Assembly (NCBI GenBank): GCA_030141605.1
Contig: JAQGDQ010000273.1
Span: 55,001 to 119,000 of the forward strand
DNA: 64,000 nt
From: Tubiluchus corallicola
Lineage: Eukaryota; Priapulida; Priapulimorpha; Priapulimorphida; Tubiluchidae
Reading direction: 5' to 3'
Part shown: positions 36,301-51,300 of the stretch, piece after piece
How the letters are laid out: the number at the start of each line of letters is the position of its first letter
How positions within the stretch are numbered: position 1 is the first letter of the stretch
The notes under the pieces: model-generated
Told to the model about the DNA's origin: nothing
What the model saw: the letters and a program-made list of their open reading frames with translations, nothing else
The model's database searches: none
Position numbers and translations under genes: made by a program

Positions 36301-39300
36301 CTTTACCTAGAAATGTAAAATGAACATGAATATTAATGATCTGCATGCAACATCACAAACTTGCTTACGTAAATTTCATATAACACAAACACTGTTGTTA
36401 GCATAAAATATGTATAAAGTACTTCTTCTTGGCACACTTAGGAAGGCCATTATTGAGGCTAGATATTGGTTGAAATCAATCTTAAACAATGGGTATAAAG
36501 TTTTCAGCTATGTGTAGACATTAGTAATAAATGTTTCTAATGGCTACAGAAACTTCCGAATGGCAAGAACTTCCTAGATGATTTCAATTATCTGCCACAT
36601 CCAAGTCACTTGGCACTCTAACAAAGGGACTGCTGTTTGATATTTTACGAGAGAAAATCAATTTTCAAGTAATACAACCTTTTAAATGGAACCACTACAA
36701 ATAATCATAGGTTAAAACAAAAGCAATGACTATCTCTATGAGCAGAGGGATAACTTAATGAATAACACATATTGTCTGGAAACTGCAGTTGAGTCCTATC
36801 AGTGATTTTAAAAGTGGTCTCCCCATTATTTTGTCTGTTGGAAGAAATTTTCAAGGTTAAGTGGGTGAATAACACCTTGTAGTCATGTTCTAACAAAGAT
36901 ACATAGTACTGAATATGTACTGCACGGACCTTAACCTTGAACACAACTCACAACGAATGCATCACAAAAATTGCCCTGGCTACAGAATCTTGGTCACCTA
37001 TCCAAGCGCTAATCAGAGTCAGCAAATGCAAACATGAAAGTTGTAAGCAAGTAGTATAATCACTTTTTCTCAGGCTCACTTCTTAATCTTGAAACTAGAC
37101 ACTGATACAAAAACAAAATTAACTACATAACACTACTCTTGACTAGCCTTAAAAGTACTCAGATTAACAAAATATTCAAAGCAGTTAACAAGCTTCAAAT
37201 TAAAGTGTGTACCAATGACAAAATACCTGTATAATCCACAGGACAACTACAGAAGTAGTCTTTGTCACCCTCTGGTGAGCAGGTGCCACCGTTTATGCAT
37301 GGTGAGTCATCACACGGGGCCACGCCACAGTCGACAATATTAGCACTGTCCACAATGTCGGGTGAATTGATCAAGTCAAAGTCGTCGCCATTGATATTGA
37401 GCTGTAACGAAAGCGTAAATTAAACAACCTAAAACATATACCAAATTTAAACTGTAGCTAAAACGGATTTTAGTCGTGTACTAAATAGCCCACAAACCAT
37501 CTGCGTCAATCAAATAAAGTAAAATTAATTTGTTTATTGGTGTTAAGAGCAAAAGGAGTCAATGCAAACATTTCTGTTAATTTTTTTTGCTATTAAAAAT
37601 GTATTTATAATAAGCAAGCACGAAATAAAAAAGGCCGTTGTTCAATCCACTAAAATCGTGGCACCATTGCTTACCAAAAGTATACTAATTCAGGATATAT
37701 ATAAAAAAGTTTTGCAGTGTGATGTTACAATATAATGAACTAGCTTTATTATACAAGTAATGCTTTATTATTAATTGCTCTCTTATTTCACTGACACATT
37801 ATATTATTAAAGCTTTAAAAACATTATCTAAACAGAAGTTAACATTTTATTTTCCATAACGTCACGAGAAATAAGCTTCTTCATTTTTGAAATTCACTTG
37901 TTTAGAACAGGTTTAACCTGATAAGTTACTGGGTTAGAAATGAATCTACCCCATGTGTATGAACATGTGTGAGCATGTTCCATATGCGAACACAACATGT
38001 GCATAAGACGTACAATTTATAAACTGAGTTTGCAAACAGAAGAAACTCATAGTCACTTTGCATAGAATGGCAAATTTAAAAACAAGAAATGCTTAATTTA
38101 TTCAATTCTGATTTTCATTCAAGAGAATATGCAGTCAGTGGCTACATAAGCTCTACCTGTACTTTTTGCAGCCATCTACAAAATTAAGACAAACTTACTT
38201 ACAGCTCCATTCCTAATAACTTATCATTCCTACATATTCAAGGAAACCAATCATCTTAGAAATTGTTGTGGAAAATGGAGATGAAAATGAACTTGTTGTG
38301 GAAAATCAACAAGGAGATAGAAAACAAATTCATTAAATCTTCACATGAAGACATACCAATGATATACATCCATAAAATCCAGTTGACACTTCCACTAGAG
38401 GGTTTATCGTGACCTTGTTAGTAACACCTCCAACATATAGCGGAGTGTTTAAGTTGAGACTGCGAGTGGTACCGGGAGCTCGTCCCTTCACAGGAACGCC
38501 ATTATTGATTGACAGCGAACCGTCCTGATTGTTCCTTTCAGCCACGATTGTTATCCACTCGTTCTCTGGAACTTGTTCATTGCTAACAATCACTGCTGGA
38601 CCTGATTGCAAAGTAAAATGGTGTTATTAGACAAGTAATGAAAAATTAATGTCTAACCAGTTTTTACAAATACTAATATTTAAGAAGAATATTATTATTA
38701 AATTGACAAAACAGTAACATACAGACACACAAAACAGCAAAGTAAGTACAATGACATAAAGAGCACTGTTAATATTACACCATTGTTACTACTAGATTAC
38801 TGAAAAAAAATTAATAGCCAAAGTCAATAACGAGCTCATAATCGACATCCTAAGCAAAGAAATAGCTCCCACTAGCAAACTTGGAATTAAGTAGCATACA
38901 GCTCTGTTCTTGATCAGCCTTGCTTAAAAATGCAATAAACTTATCAAAAGCATATATAACAACATCAATGACAGACATTTCAATATTATGGCTTCAAAAG
39001 CTGAATGTGTAAAATTAAAGCTCTTCTCTCTATAGCATATTGCAGTACAAGTACATAGACACTATATGGAAATCTTCTGAAACATAAATCAAGTTTCTAA
39101 AACTTTTCACGCCGCAAAATAACTACTGTGCGCTGTGTGATTTGTGAGAACTGCATACACTGCATACACTTAAATTCTACATAATAAATTAATATACAGT
39201 CTTTACAAATCCTCACCTGATCCAGTGTCAAAGCGGAATTCAATGTAGCCATCTTTCAGTGCTAATGAAACGAAATCTCCTTCCCCGTTTTCTCTCTGAC

Positions 39301-42300
39301 TGCTATATAGGATTATTCCATCCGTGATTTGCCATGGCTTAACCTAAACAAAGTGATAGTGAGCTACTCATGTTAGCCAAAATGGCACCATTAATGTAAA
39401 TAGCAACAGAGCATTTAGAGATATGTTTTAATGTTTCACACAAAACTTGTAAAAACACGTCATTGAACCTTTTATTTGTTATATGTTATACACTTATTCG
39501 TGTGAACCGAACTAAGTATTGTCAAATACATAGTCCAAACCCAGACACAATGCATTTATATCAGAACAAAAAGCAAAACAATGAAAAAAGACAAACTATG
39601 ATAAAGAGTTAAACTAAAACACACCTTAACAACGAATTTGAGCATTCGTTCTACATCATACAACTTGCTGAAAGCAATGTAAGAGTTGCCGCTGAAAGCT
39701 GGATGCATGATATCCACATCCGAATCGCACCTCGTACCCGCCTTCCCTATTGGGCATTCGCACTTAAAGCCTTCATATTCCCTGTCGTCTACTATACATC
39801 TTCCGTCTCCACACGTATCTGGCAGACACACGGCATCTTCTGCACAGGTAGGTCCAGCGTAGGCAACGGGACACTTGCAAATAAAGCCCGACTCAGTTGC
39901 AGCTTCCGTGCATGTGCCGCCATTTTCGCAGACGACGCCCTCGCACGAGGGGCAGTTACCGATTCCAACTACTTCAATGGCTTCATTGGCCAGATTGTAA
40001 ATGGCAGAACCACGCTTCAGTTGTGATATGCACCCTTGAAACATACAAATTTCACTGACAACTCGAAAACTTACATAATTTCTGCTTACAAATAAGAAAC
40101 AGTTGGGGTGTTTATCAAAGAAGAAGTTGTACAGAAACAAAATCTTTAGTGAATTGAGCCTAACAAAACCAAAAAAAGGAGGAATCAATGGAATGATTAT
40201 TTTTAATCTTCTCACAAATGTAATGACATGAGATGGAAAATTTCTAAAAAATTTAAAACTCATTTATTGTTAATTCTAAAGGCAATTAATTTCTATGCAA
40301 AACCTTTTATGACTCAGCCTGACTACAGATCTTTCAAATGAAGCATTTTTTCCATAGCAATTAAGATACTCCCACTTACCAACAAATCCGGTTCTAAATC
40401 CTGAATTTTTCGCAATGTTGTCAAAGTCTGGAACAGCGCCAAGATACAGGTTTTCGCGCAAATCCAGACCCTGGAAATTGCCCTGTGATGTTCCATTTAC
40501 CACTTCATAATCATCCACAAATAATTGGCCTAAAAAGTAATATATAACTAGGCAACAGATACTTAACTAAAAAAAACTATTGTGATCTAATGGAAGAAAA
40601 AAGACTATCGATTTCATTTATCACGTAAAAACTATAATACAAGCTCAAATTAAATGACTTCTATTTCAGTTTAAATGGAAACTTTGTCACACAGAATTTC
40701 AGAAACGACATGTTGAATATTAAAAAGACACCCAAGCAAATATGTTCACAGATATTTTCTACATTTCTATCAGTAATTCAGATACCTTGAACATCATTAC
40801 ACATTAAACAGCTAACGACATTTGAGACATTTTCATATGATTAATTAATTCTGACTAAAGCCATTGGTAACATATACTAATATGTCTGTGAAAAAATTAA
40901 TATTAAAAATGGGAAATGTTCATTTTTGTCCAGGGAAGCAAGAATGTTTACTGTTTAGATTATTTTTTTAAATTATAAAAAATAACAACACCACAAAGTT
41001 GAAATAATTAAACATGGTACTTACCAAATTTTCGATCACGCTTGAATTGCACAGTATGCCAGACACCCAGCTCAAGCGGTTCCAGGCTACGTATGATAGC
41101 TGGACCAGAACCCATATCATACCTCAGCTCAGCATAGCCGCCACTCATTCCAAATGACAAGAAATCACCACCACCACCTTCCTTTTGGCCATTGTACAAT
41201 ATCAATCCTGTGAAAAGGAAACTCTCAAATCTGTGAAGCAGTGCAGAGCATAAGAAAGGCAAATGAACGTAATCAATTACTGTGATTGGTTTACTGTAAA
41301 CACGTTCAATACTCAAGGTATGTTAGAAGAAATGTGAAACACTTCATGAATGTTTCTATAACAGCAAAGCAGGCCTCTATGTACCAGTACATATTATGAG
41401 CTTCAGATTAATGAACATGCACTGTTCACACATGTTAATACACTATGTATGGCTAAATATGTTGACACCTTCAGTTATTCTAATAAAAGTCGTTGTATGC
41501 AAATTATGCATGACACAATATCCATTACATGCACTCAGAGTACACGCCTAAATGAATTTTTCTAAGTGCTTCAAATCAAACACAATAAAGTTGAATGAAA
41601 ACGCATACACAAAAAGTATTCTACAAAAAATTTTCAATATAAGCAAAAGTAAACAATTATTACCGTCAGTAGACTCTGGTCGGAATGAGATTGTCATATC
41701 CAAATCTAGATAAGCATCATTTATTGTCGGTAACGCGATGTACGACAGCGGATTCTGGGCAAAATATGGCACTAGTTCTGTGAGTTTGATCTCTACTGGT
41801 CGTGTCTGTTCGCCATATGCATTTGTGGCAACACACACGTAGAAACCAGTATGCGTGGGCGAGTCAATTTTCACTTTTAGAACTCCATTTTCTACTGTGT
41901 GTTCTCTGAATAACATAAAGTTATTGTAAGAACAAAAAATATAATGGTATATTTAGCAGCACATGTTGCACTCATTTATATAGAAGAAATTTTCTTATAA
42001 TGCCAATTAGATTTCTATAAGTCTTTGATACGTACGGTGGCAGATTTCCGTCTTCTTTGCGCCAGGTAACCGTCGGCAATGGGCTACCAAGTGCTTTACA
42101 AGGCACAGAAACTGTCCCACCAAGGTGAGTGAAAATAGTACCGGCAAATTCAACGATATTTGGTACAGCTAAAAAACAAAACAAACAGTTATAATTTCTA
42201 TTTATTAACAAGTAAATAACTAATTATAAATTTTCTGTGAAACCAGTACATGCTATGAATTGTGTGGGTTGATATTTGTTGAACTACTAAAGGTAACATA

Positions 42301-45300
42301 AGAAGCTTATACTTCCATTTACAGATAAACTGTGGCTAGTAAGATAATATTAAACTTCTCATTAGGATTGAAATCCTCAGTGAAAGTTTACCAAATAAAC
42401 GAACATGACTAAATGTCTGAATTGAAAGTTAGAATTCTATAAATTCCTACAATGTGTTACATTTCTAGGATAATTTCTCAAAACTTACCATAACCAAATA
42501 TATGAATATCATGCCTAATGCTACAAGCATTTAATAGGGCTTTTTATATATGGTTCGGCCCTTGCAATCCAAAATTAGCAAATGGCAGTAGAACTTACTT
42601 AATACAGATGATTGTGACAGGACTGGTAACCAGCTCTGAACCAGATTTAGTGGCAATAATCCACTAAAATAGACACTGGACAGTCAGTGGCATCTTAATT
42701 ACGTTTAATGTAATTACACACCCCTTCAAAAACAAATAAGAAGGAAAAAGGGCAAAACTGCCCAGAAACAGCCTATACAATAGTCATCCATCCACTTACT
42801 GATTAGATTTGGCATTGTTTTAATCACACACTCAGTTATTCCCTTTGCCTCAGCCAAGATTTATATCAATGTTTTAGATTAATCAGTTCAGCACATTAAT
42901 TTGGGAAAACGTGTGAACGAAAGTGTCAAAATCCATTGCAAAATTGTGGCAATTTATGTAAAAAAAATTGCATAAAAAATCCATAAAAGTTTCTAGAAGT
43001 TCATTCAAGTAATGACAATGAAATGAATAGAATTAGTCGAACTCACCCTCGACAGTCAGGTATACCACAGCTTGCACAGTGCCGGCGAAATTAGATGCTG
43101 AACACACATATGCACCGGCATCCTCCGACCGCACGTTCATCAGTGTCAGCTTACCATTGTCAACTTCAGCAGTTTCTGGTAGCCCTCCAAAAACCTGAAA
43201 TACACAAAATCCAGTGATTGTAAATTATTACAAGCACTGCTGTCATAGCACAATGGATAAGTGAACTATGCACGAAAATGATTTCAAATTTTACAATTTC
43301 TAAAGAATTAACAATTATGCAACTTAGCAACCTTTCGCAAAAATGATTATCATTGCTTTTGAAATCATAGGGAAGTGCCACGCTTGAGCAGAAAGAGATT
43401 ACCAACCTGCAAATTGATCAACATTGTTTCAAAGTGTTACTCATGGGCTGTTTGTGCCTAGTAATTAAATGCAGTTTTTGCTTAAGAATATGGCACCTGT
43501 TGTTTGCCTCACAATCTATGCGAGTCTAGCAATCTCTCTCAATGCATGTGCAGCATTTAAATCTATGATGACTTCATGAAATAATTGCTTTGGTGTTCTA
43601 CTAACTTCAAATGCATGAAATCTAAACATTCAAGCATTAATGATGGATAATTTAACCGTGTATTTAAAGACTTGGGGTCAATGCATATTACAGTTTTCAA
43701 ATTCTTAATATACAACAAAGAATGACATTAATTAATTAAATAAATATCCTAACAAATTTCGTATTACTTTTAAATAAAAATTAACAACGTTTCTACAGCA
43801 CACTAGCAGACATCATCAGGTAATGAAGAAAAATTTAAATAATTTAAGAACAAATCAAAAATATTATGACTAGTGTTGCTCCGGATACACTTTTTTGCCA
43901 GATACGGAATAATCGCGAATATCGAAGTTTTATAATTACCGGATAATATCGGATACAAATAGCTGGAAAGTATCGCGGATATCACGATTTTTGGATACGA
44001 ATCGGATATCTGGAGCATCACTAATTATGACAAAACTGCAAGTAACTATAAAAATATTAATCACAAGAAGTAAACTATCATTAATAATTAACTATGGATA
44101 CATAACTTTTGGCTACGTGACATTAGGGCATGTGGACACACTTGGGCTTGAGAGATTTGAGCACCAATAAAATTTAATGTTGTGCCTAATTTTTTATTTT
44201 CGTTTAGTAAATTTTCAATAACTCACTTTTTTCTTAGTTCCTGCTACATTTTTTAAGAATCAATACCTCACTAAATAAAATGTATGCAGTAACATATGAT
44301 ACAACAATTAAAACCAATCAATTGACTTCAGTGGCGACTCGTAGCTAAAATTAGTGGGAGTTCTGCAAAATTAAAAAATTTTTAGCTATTGTTTTAATAC
44401 CGTGCAAAATGAAACAAACATATGTAATTATAATGTTGTAATTGTAATTTTAAACAAACAAACAAATTTAAATATAACCTTGAAAAACTCCTAAACAAAA
44501 AATATTGTTTTCCTACGAATATCCTAAATTGTCGCAGTTCACGAATATGGCAACGTATTCACCACGAATATATACCAATACACGGCTTCTAAGCACGTGA
44601 CAACTGACAACATGTACTGCAGTGAGCAACAATACTCTTTCTATCTAAAGTCAGCATCTTATCTCAGACATGTGCGCATGGCTGCATATGCACAACAGCC
44701 AAACACCGCGTTTTGCTTGGGCTGTGAAACAAATTGTACTTCCCTCACATGCCCCGGTTCACACAAGTATAAAGAAAGAACTAAAGAAAAAAGATCATCA
44801 GACCAAGTATTATCAATAATGAGTGAAAACGGGGTGCTGCAGTACCACAGAACCTATACACGAGCTGCCACTGATTGACGTTGCACATTCTGGTTTCTCC
44901 CCATAATTCAGTATTTTAGCTTTTAAAATGATTGAAACAAAAACAGATTCACAAGTTTACTTTAAAACATTACAACATTTTATTTCAAAAATATCTAGAA
45001 CATCACAAAACTGTAAATAATAGAAATGTGCACCACGAAAAATCTGCTCACATCAAACTAGCGCAGCAATTTAACTAGCATTATTTAACAATACTATACT
45101 CATTAAATGCTAAAAGTGCTTTAGAAAAAAACCAACCTAGAATGCATTGTTTAATTCGTTAATTGCTTATACTAGCTGCAACTCAAAAATGACCAGCTAA
45201 ATTACTGAGCCAATAAAACGATATTTGATTATCAATATCAAAGTCAACAATAATTATAAGCATTTTTGCTGTATCACTTTCCCGAAACATAGTTACTAAA

Positions 45301-48300
45301 CGTTTTACATATGCTGAGTAAGTCATACTACAGTTGTTTCAAGTTTTAATTACAGGAAAATAATAATTCCTTTTCTTAACAAAAACCTTAGATATTTTAT
45401 AAGAAATTACATGGCAATGGACGAGTATTCCCACAAAAATCCAACCTACTGTGTAAACTAGACTTTGTAGCTCAACAAAATCAGACTTAGAAATAATGCA
45501 TTCTTGCATGATCAAGTCACGTTGAACATAACAGCACATGCAATGTGCATTGATGCTGGCACCCAAATGACTAGTAGTGCCTAAATGGCGGTGAACAATT
45601 CTCCCACAGAAAACAGACGCGCCCAAACATCCTGTCCCTATTAATTATGGAAGAAATTATAATTTTTGGTTTATAACTTTTATTTTTTATGATTGTTGTT
45701 TCTGTAGTTACTAGCACTTTTGTCGCGGTTTTTTTATTTGTTCTTACATTATTTAACTTTTTCCACACTTGATGATGGCTCCTAGTATAGAGTAAAAATG
45801 TTGCTATTTTATTATAAATATGACAAAAAATAGGTTGGATATCGTGAAATATTAACGAAATGTGCAGAAGAAACTTTGTTATGTAAATGAAATGCCAGCT
45901 AATATGCATTATTAGAACAGTTAATAGTAGATGGGAAAGCAGCTTAATAGAAGACCAACTTACCCTGCTCCAGGTTATGTAAGGCGTGGGAGTTCCTACG
46001 GCCGTGCAAGTGAACACGACAGTTTGACCTTCAACAACAGTCTCATTTTTCCGATCTATGGACACCTGAATAGTAGGTCGTGCTGAAAAAAAAAACATAG
46101 CACTAGCACTGTAATGTGAACCTAGCTTAAGCCATAATGCAACTTCACTTGAGAAAATACTTTGTGAAGGAAACATGCAAAAACTGCTTTAACCATACAT
46201 ATTTTCATATAGTAACCATACAACACCAGCAATTAAAATGTCATCACAGTTTCTTTAAAATGGAGATGTTTAATGAGCAACAAGCTCTAAAAACACCTAT
46301 AAGAAAAAATACAAAATCCCGCAGTTAATAAACTAGGAAAAGAAGAACAAGGCACGGCACTTCAAAGTACTGTATTTCTTCTACAGGTGAAGAAAAAAAG
46401 GCAAAAATGAAAAGAATACAAGGAATTACTAGAACTACAAAACTACTATGAGGTAGGTTGAAACGCTGTGACCCGTCTTTCCTTTTCCTTGTTTTTAAAT
46501 GAGATTTTTTATTCATTGTCACTATTCTTGTCATTAAGAACAGTCTGCCATTCTAAGTCAGTCTAAGAATATTCCAGTCACAAATAATTTTAAACCACGA
46601 AAAGTGAGATTATCTACGCGAATGCAATGTTAAACAAATCAACCTGATCACGGTAATGTTTTACTGCTTGTTATTAAGCTCAGCCTCAAGAAATGACTAG
46701 ATTACAGCCTAAGATCCAGCTGTTAGTAACCATCATAATAATCAGTTATGAATGTGAACACCAACTTGTCTTGCATGTACTAAATTAGTAAAGTACATAA
46801 GCACTCAACAGATAATTTAAAAAAGGGCATATCCCATTATAGTTTTGTTTTATTAACAAAATGGAAATCTTACTTCCCCTTACCTTCAACATACAGGTAA
46901 ACAAAATCCCTATCAGCTCCCACTTCATTAGTTGCAGTACAGATATAGCGGCCACGATCCTCTTCACGCAAGTTCTGTATTCTAATCAAATACAATAAAG
47001 TCAGCATCAATAAATAAAACATCTGGTCAGTAAGTGAAAACCAATCAGATGCTATTCATTAGTTGTCGCAACTGCAATAACGGCCATGAACCAAACGGTG
47101 CAATTTCAAAATTAGAATCTATTCTGTAGACTTAATTCAGCACGATAATTATGAAAACACTAAATGGTTTACTGAAATGGGTACAAAATAGCCGCATATA
47201 AAGTTGTACACTATGTGCAATGTTACTTTTTAAAAACCTGGAAATTCACAAAACTCTCCTAGAACTGTTTAATCTCGTATTCTTAACCAACTTTGATCTA
47301 AAAATGCCATTTCGCACATACAATAATTGCACAGTAGGTGCCGTTTATTAGGCTCACAGTTAACAGAATCAGCCATCTAACTGATTCAAAAACACCTGGT
47401 TCAGGCCGCTTCTATTCAAATGTATATGAAAACTCCCGATAATACACTCAAATAACTCCGCATAATTGACTCAATATTTTTGCTTCATGTGCTTCAATAA
47501 GACACTTTTGTGTGACCAATAAGTTTTATGATTTCTATGTGATCTTAGTTCGCTTTTGTCCTATAATATATTTAGAAACAATTACGTTAAGTACCATTTT
47601 ATTTGTAAGCAGGAATGTTTATCGTGCGCTAATATACTAGCCTAGCGGTTTTACTTTGACTGCAACTAACCTCGTTACCTAAGAATTCCTGGAAGCCAAA
47701 CATTTAATTACTTGCCTGATGGTTTGCTTTTGAAGCTCTAGCTACCTTTCACAGAACATTTAATCAGTTAGATGTTGCTGTTATGCCAGGGATGCAGGTA
47801 CAGTACAATAAAGTGTCGCAAAGTTGCCGCACTTGCCAGTAGATTGCCATGTAAACTTGAATGCTTGGATGACAGCTGTGTTGTTTAGTGAATGGTTAGT
47901 AAAATGGAATGCAAGTTTAAACTGAAACATCGTTTTACTGGTAGACAACTGCACTGCTTTTTATCACTAAACACCACATCGCTCATTCAGACATGTGACC
48001 AAGGCATTACTCGAACATCAAAGGCTTACTGCAGAAAAGAAAGGCAGACGAGAGTTTTAGAAGCGATGGATTCAGACAATCTAGCTTCTTAGTTAAGCAA
48101 AAATGACCTGGCTAAAAAACTAGCCTTCTCAACTCATAACACTTATTGGCTATGTTCAGGAGTAATGTCACTGAACACACAATTCAGAACTGCTTCTCTC
48201 ATGCTACATTCATTCGTGTGAATAAAACTCACAACGAAATTCTTATGTTGCGAAACATAGGCTTAACTGCACCTTCTGATACGAACAATAATGAGTTTGA

Positions 48301-51300
48301 GACATGGGATGAAATTGATTCGGCTATACAGTACACAATAACCGATGATTACCTCGTCCCGATACCATGCGGGAGTTTAGACGAAATTACAGACGCAGCC
48401 ACTTGTGGGGAAACACAGGCAACACCAACTGCAGTTCAATCACACCAAGCACTAACTATTGTATGAGAATTTGTGCATCATACAGCAACAGATTTTCTAC
48501 ATTTTAATCATTATCTGAACTTTGTGATTCAGCTACTCGCAAAAAAATGAAGCTGCTGACTTTGGAGGAATTTTTGTATTTTTTGTAAATAAATAGACGT
48601 GCATGATTTAGAAAAGTAAACGATTTATCTTCTTTTTTTACTAATTCACTTTATAAATTAATATTCTTAAATAACCGCATAGAATACTACATCTGTCGAT
48701 TAATTGGGTCAAAATATTTGCATTCCAATGTGAGTCTATTAAGCAGCACCTACTGAATTAAAGCTTATTTAATCATGTACATTAAACAAGCTTAAACAAT
48801 CAACAAACAAAAGAATGAAACTAAAGCTCTAAAAAAACTAATCGTACAGCCGTCATACGTACTGTAGAGCTGAGCCAAATGTAGTATGTTGTGCTGGTAA
48901 CTCTCCTCGATCTTTGGACCATACAATGGTGGGCTTCGGTATACCAGTCACATTGCATGTAAATATGGCAGTTCCACCGATTGGTTGTGTGATTTGCGGT
49001 GGCGACACTTGTACTGTTGGTGACACTTGAACAAATTATACAGTTTCCGTTAACATACACAATGGATGCTGATTTAATACAAGGAAAACTTTCATTTGTT
49101 ATCTTATTTCCATTGGTAAATAAAACAAACATTATCTATAACAAGTACTTACCTTGTATTACCAGATAAACAACGGCTTCCCTAGACCCAGCCTGGTTAC
49201 TAGCATGGCAACGATAATTGCCTGCATCAGCAGGAGTAACAGAGCGAATTTCCAGAACTCCATCTCTCTCCACAGCTGTAGGATTCAAAGACCCTGATTC
49301 CTGAATTAGCAAGCGAAATTTTGTTACTAAAGTTATATTATTATTATTATTATTATCATCATTCAAGCCATTTATTCCATATGTCTGCTGGGCATATCGA
49401 AAGCACTACTGAAGCTAGTTAGTTATGTTATATCTTAGATAGTATCGCGCGAACAACCATTGTTGTACGTTCATCTGACTGCAGACTGGATAACTATAAA
49501 ATTTCGCATGTAAGCTGAGATTACTACAAACATTGCAAAATACTGATCTACACCCGGGTGGTTCTCACACAAGTAGTTTTTTCATTCTGTTTCCTTGGGC
49601 ACTTATTAAGATGGGTAGTTAATTAAGAATGGGCACTAAAGCGAATGTTACCCAATACCTCGCATTCTGAACAAGTTTCCGTAAAGAGCAGCAGTTAAAT
49701 ATATTCTTTTAGAACAAAATTACAGTGCAAAAAATGAGTGAGAATAGTGACAAGTTTAACAACATTGACAAAGTTTATATATAGAACTGCACACTATTTG
49801 CCAATGCTCAGCAATTGCAATGTTGTTTTTCGTAAAATAACAAACATATTCCTATATTCACCCTACAGCTTTATTTGTGTACAGCTGAAATTTTATCAGT
49901 AGTAATGCATAAAGTGCTATTTTACAATAATTTCTAGTTCTAGTTCCCACTCAGATTATGAATTAAACGGTGCTACATGTCTACAAGGTGTTAACATTGC
50001 AGCAAAGCACAAACCTTGGTCCACTGATAATCTATAGGATCTGTTCCCTCAGCTTGACAGCTAAATTGCACATAGCTCCCTGGTTCAACTTTCAATGACT
50101 GCGGTGACACTGTAACTCTTGGTGGCACTAGAAAAAACATTACCAAAAATCCAAAACTACAAGATTTTGCAAACACAGTATGCACGAAACTTACTTCTTC
50201 TAAAATATAAGCGAATGTTAAGATTTACTAGTACACAGTTAATCCATAATTGAAAATTTACATCAACTTTGCATTAGTTACTGACAGCTGGTGTGGGACA
50301 AGAAAGCGAATATCGTTTTTCATATGAGTAAGCTCTTATACCAGTAAACCTATATGAAAGGATATGATGACAAAGGGCAATAAACATTACCATGAGCCTG
50401 AAATTTAAATAACAGTCACACCGAATGAAAGCTTCTCTTGTCAGGTAGACGACAATGTATGTGCGAATTTAAAACAAACGTATCAAATTGAAAAATAAGA
50501 AATTGCTTTATTTTTTCTTTAACTCTGATGACGTGCTATTTTCTCAACAGATATATTCTGAACAACTTAAATAATAATTTTAAGACTATTACACAATTAA
50601 ACTTCCTACCAATAACTTCCAATAGTGCACGTGTTTCCATAACACCCAGGCGCGACTCTGCCGTGCACACATAGTAGCCCGCATCCTCTTCTGAAGTGCG
50701 GACAATCCGCAGCACTCCTCCGGACACCTGATGACCGGCTGGCAGCTGACCACCAAGCTTGGCCCATTCCAGGTTTCTTGCAACACCTAATGACAGTAAA
50801 TGTGACGGAAAACTAAGTGAGAGGCATAACACACTGGCAATGTATTATAAAGCACAAAGTGAAGCGGCGAGGGAAACGAGTAATTAGTGAACAATAAGGA
50901 GGTAGACTTTGGAACATTTACTAACAATGCAAACATACAAACAGTGATTGGACACTTGCCAAATCATTTTATGCCAGCAGCTTTCTGGACAAAAATGACG
51001 GCAATATGTGTATTATAAAGCTGAACACACTTGTGCAGGGATAGCGAACTGGCGACTTTTTCACAAAAACTATTAATACTAACGTCAACAAAATATTAAT
51101 GTTCATGACACACATTACATTGCAAATTCAAGCTTACGATGTCACAAATTTAAAATGCAAAAATGACATTTAAACTTCCAACATTTAACAAATCAAGCAT
51201 CTAAGATCGATTACTTTTCACAAGAAAGCTATCAACGCTTTCAAAAACATAAAATTACATGAACTGAAGAAATGTTTAACTAGACTAGATTTTGTAAAAG

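Noticed and set aside
39703-40026. 107-codon plus-strand ORF
   Set aside because: Antisense shadow of the EGF/LG exon 22.
44597-44878. 93-codon plus-strand ORF (MTTDNMYCSEQQ...)
   Set aside because: No recognisable domain, inside a transposon-bearing perlecan intron; probably chance or repeat-derived.
48146-48466. 106-codon plus-strand ORF as an independent gene
   Set aside because: It continues the decayed pogo/Tigger transposase in another frame; listed with that element.
50589-50786. 65-codon minus-strand ORF
   Set aside because: Wrong-frame shadow of perlecan exon 11.
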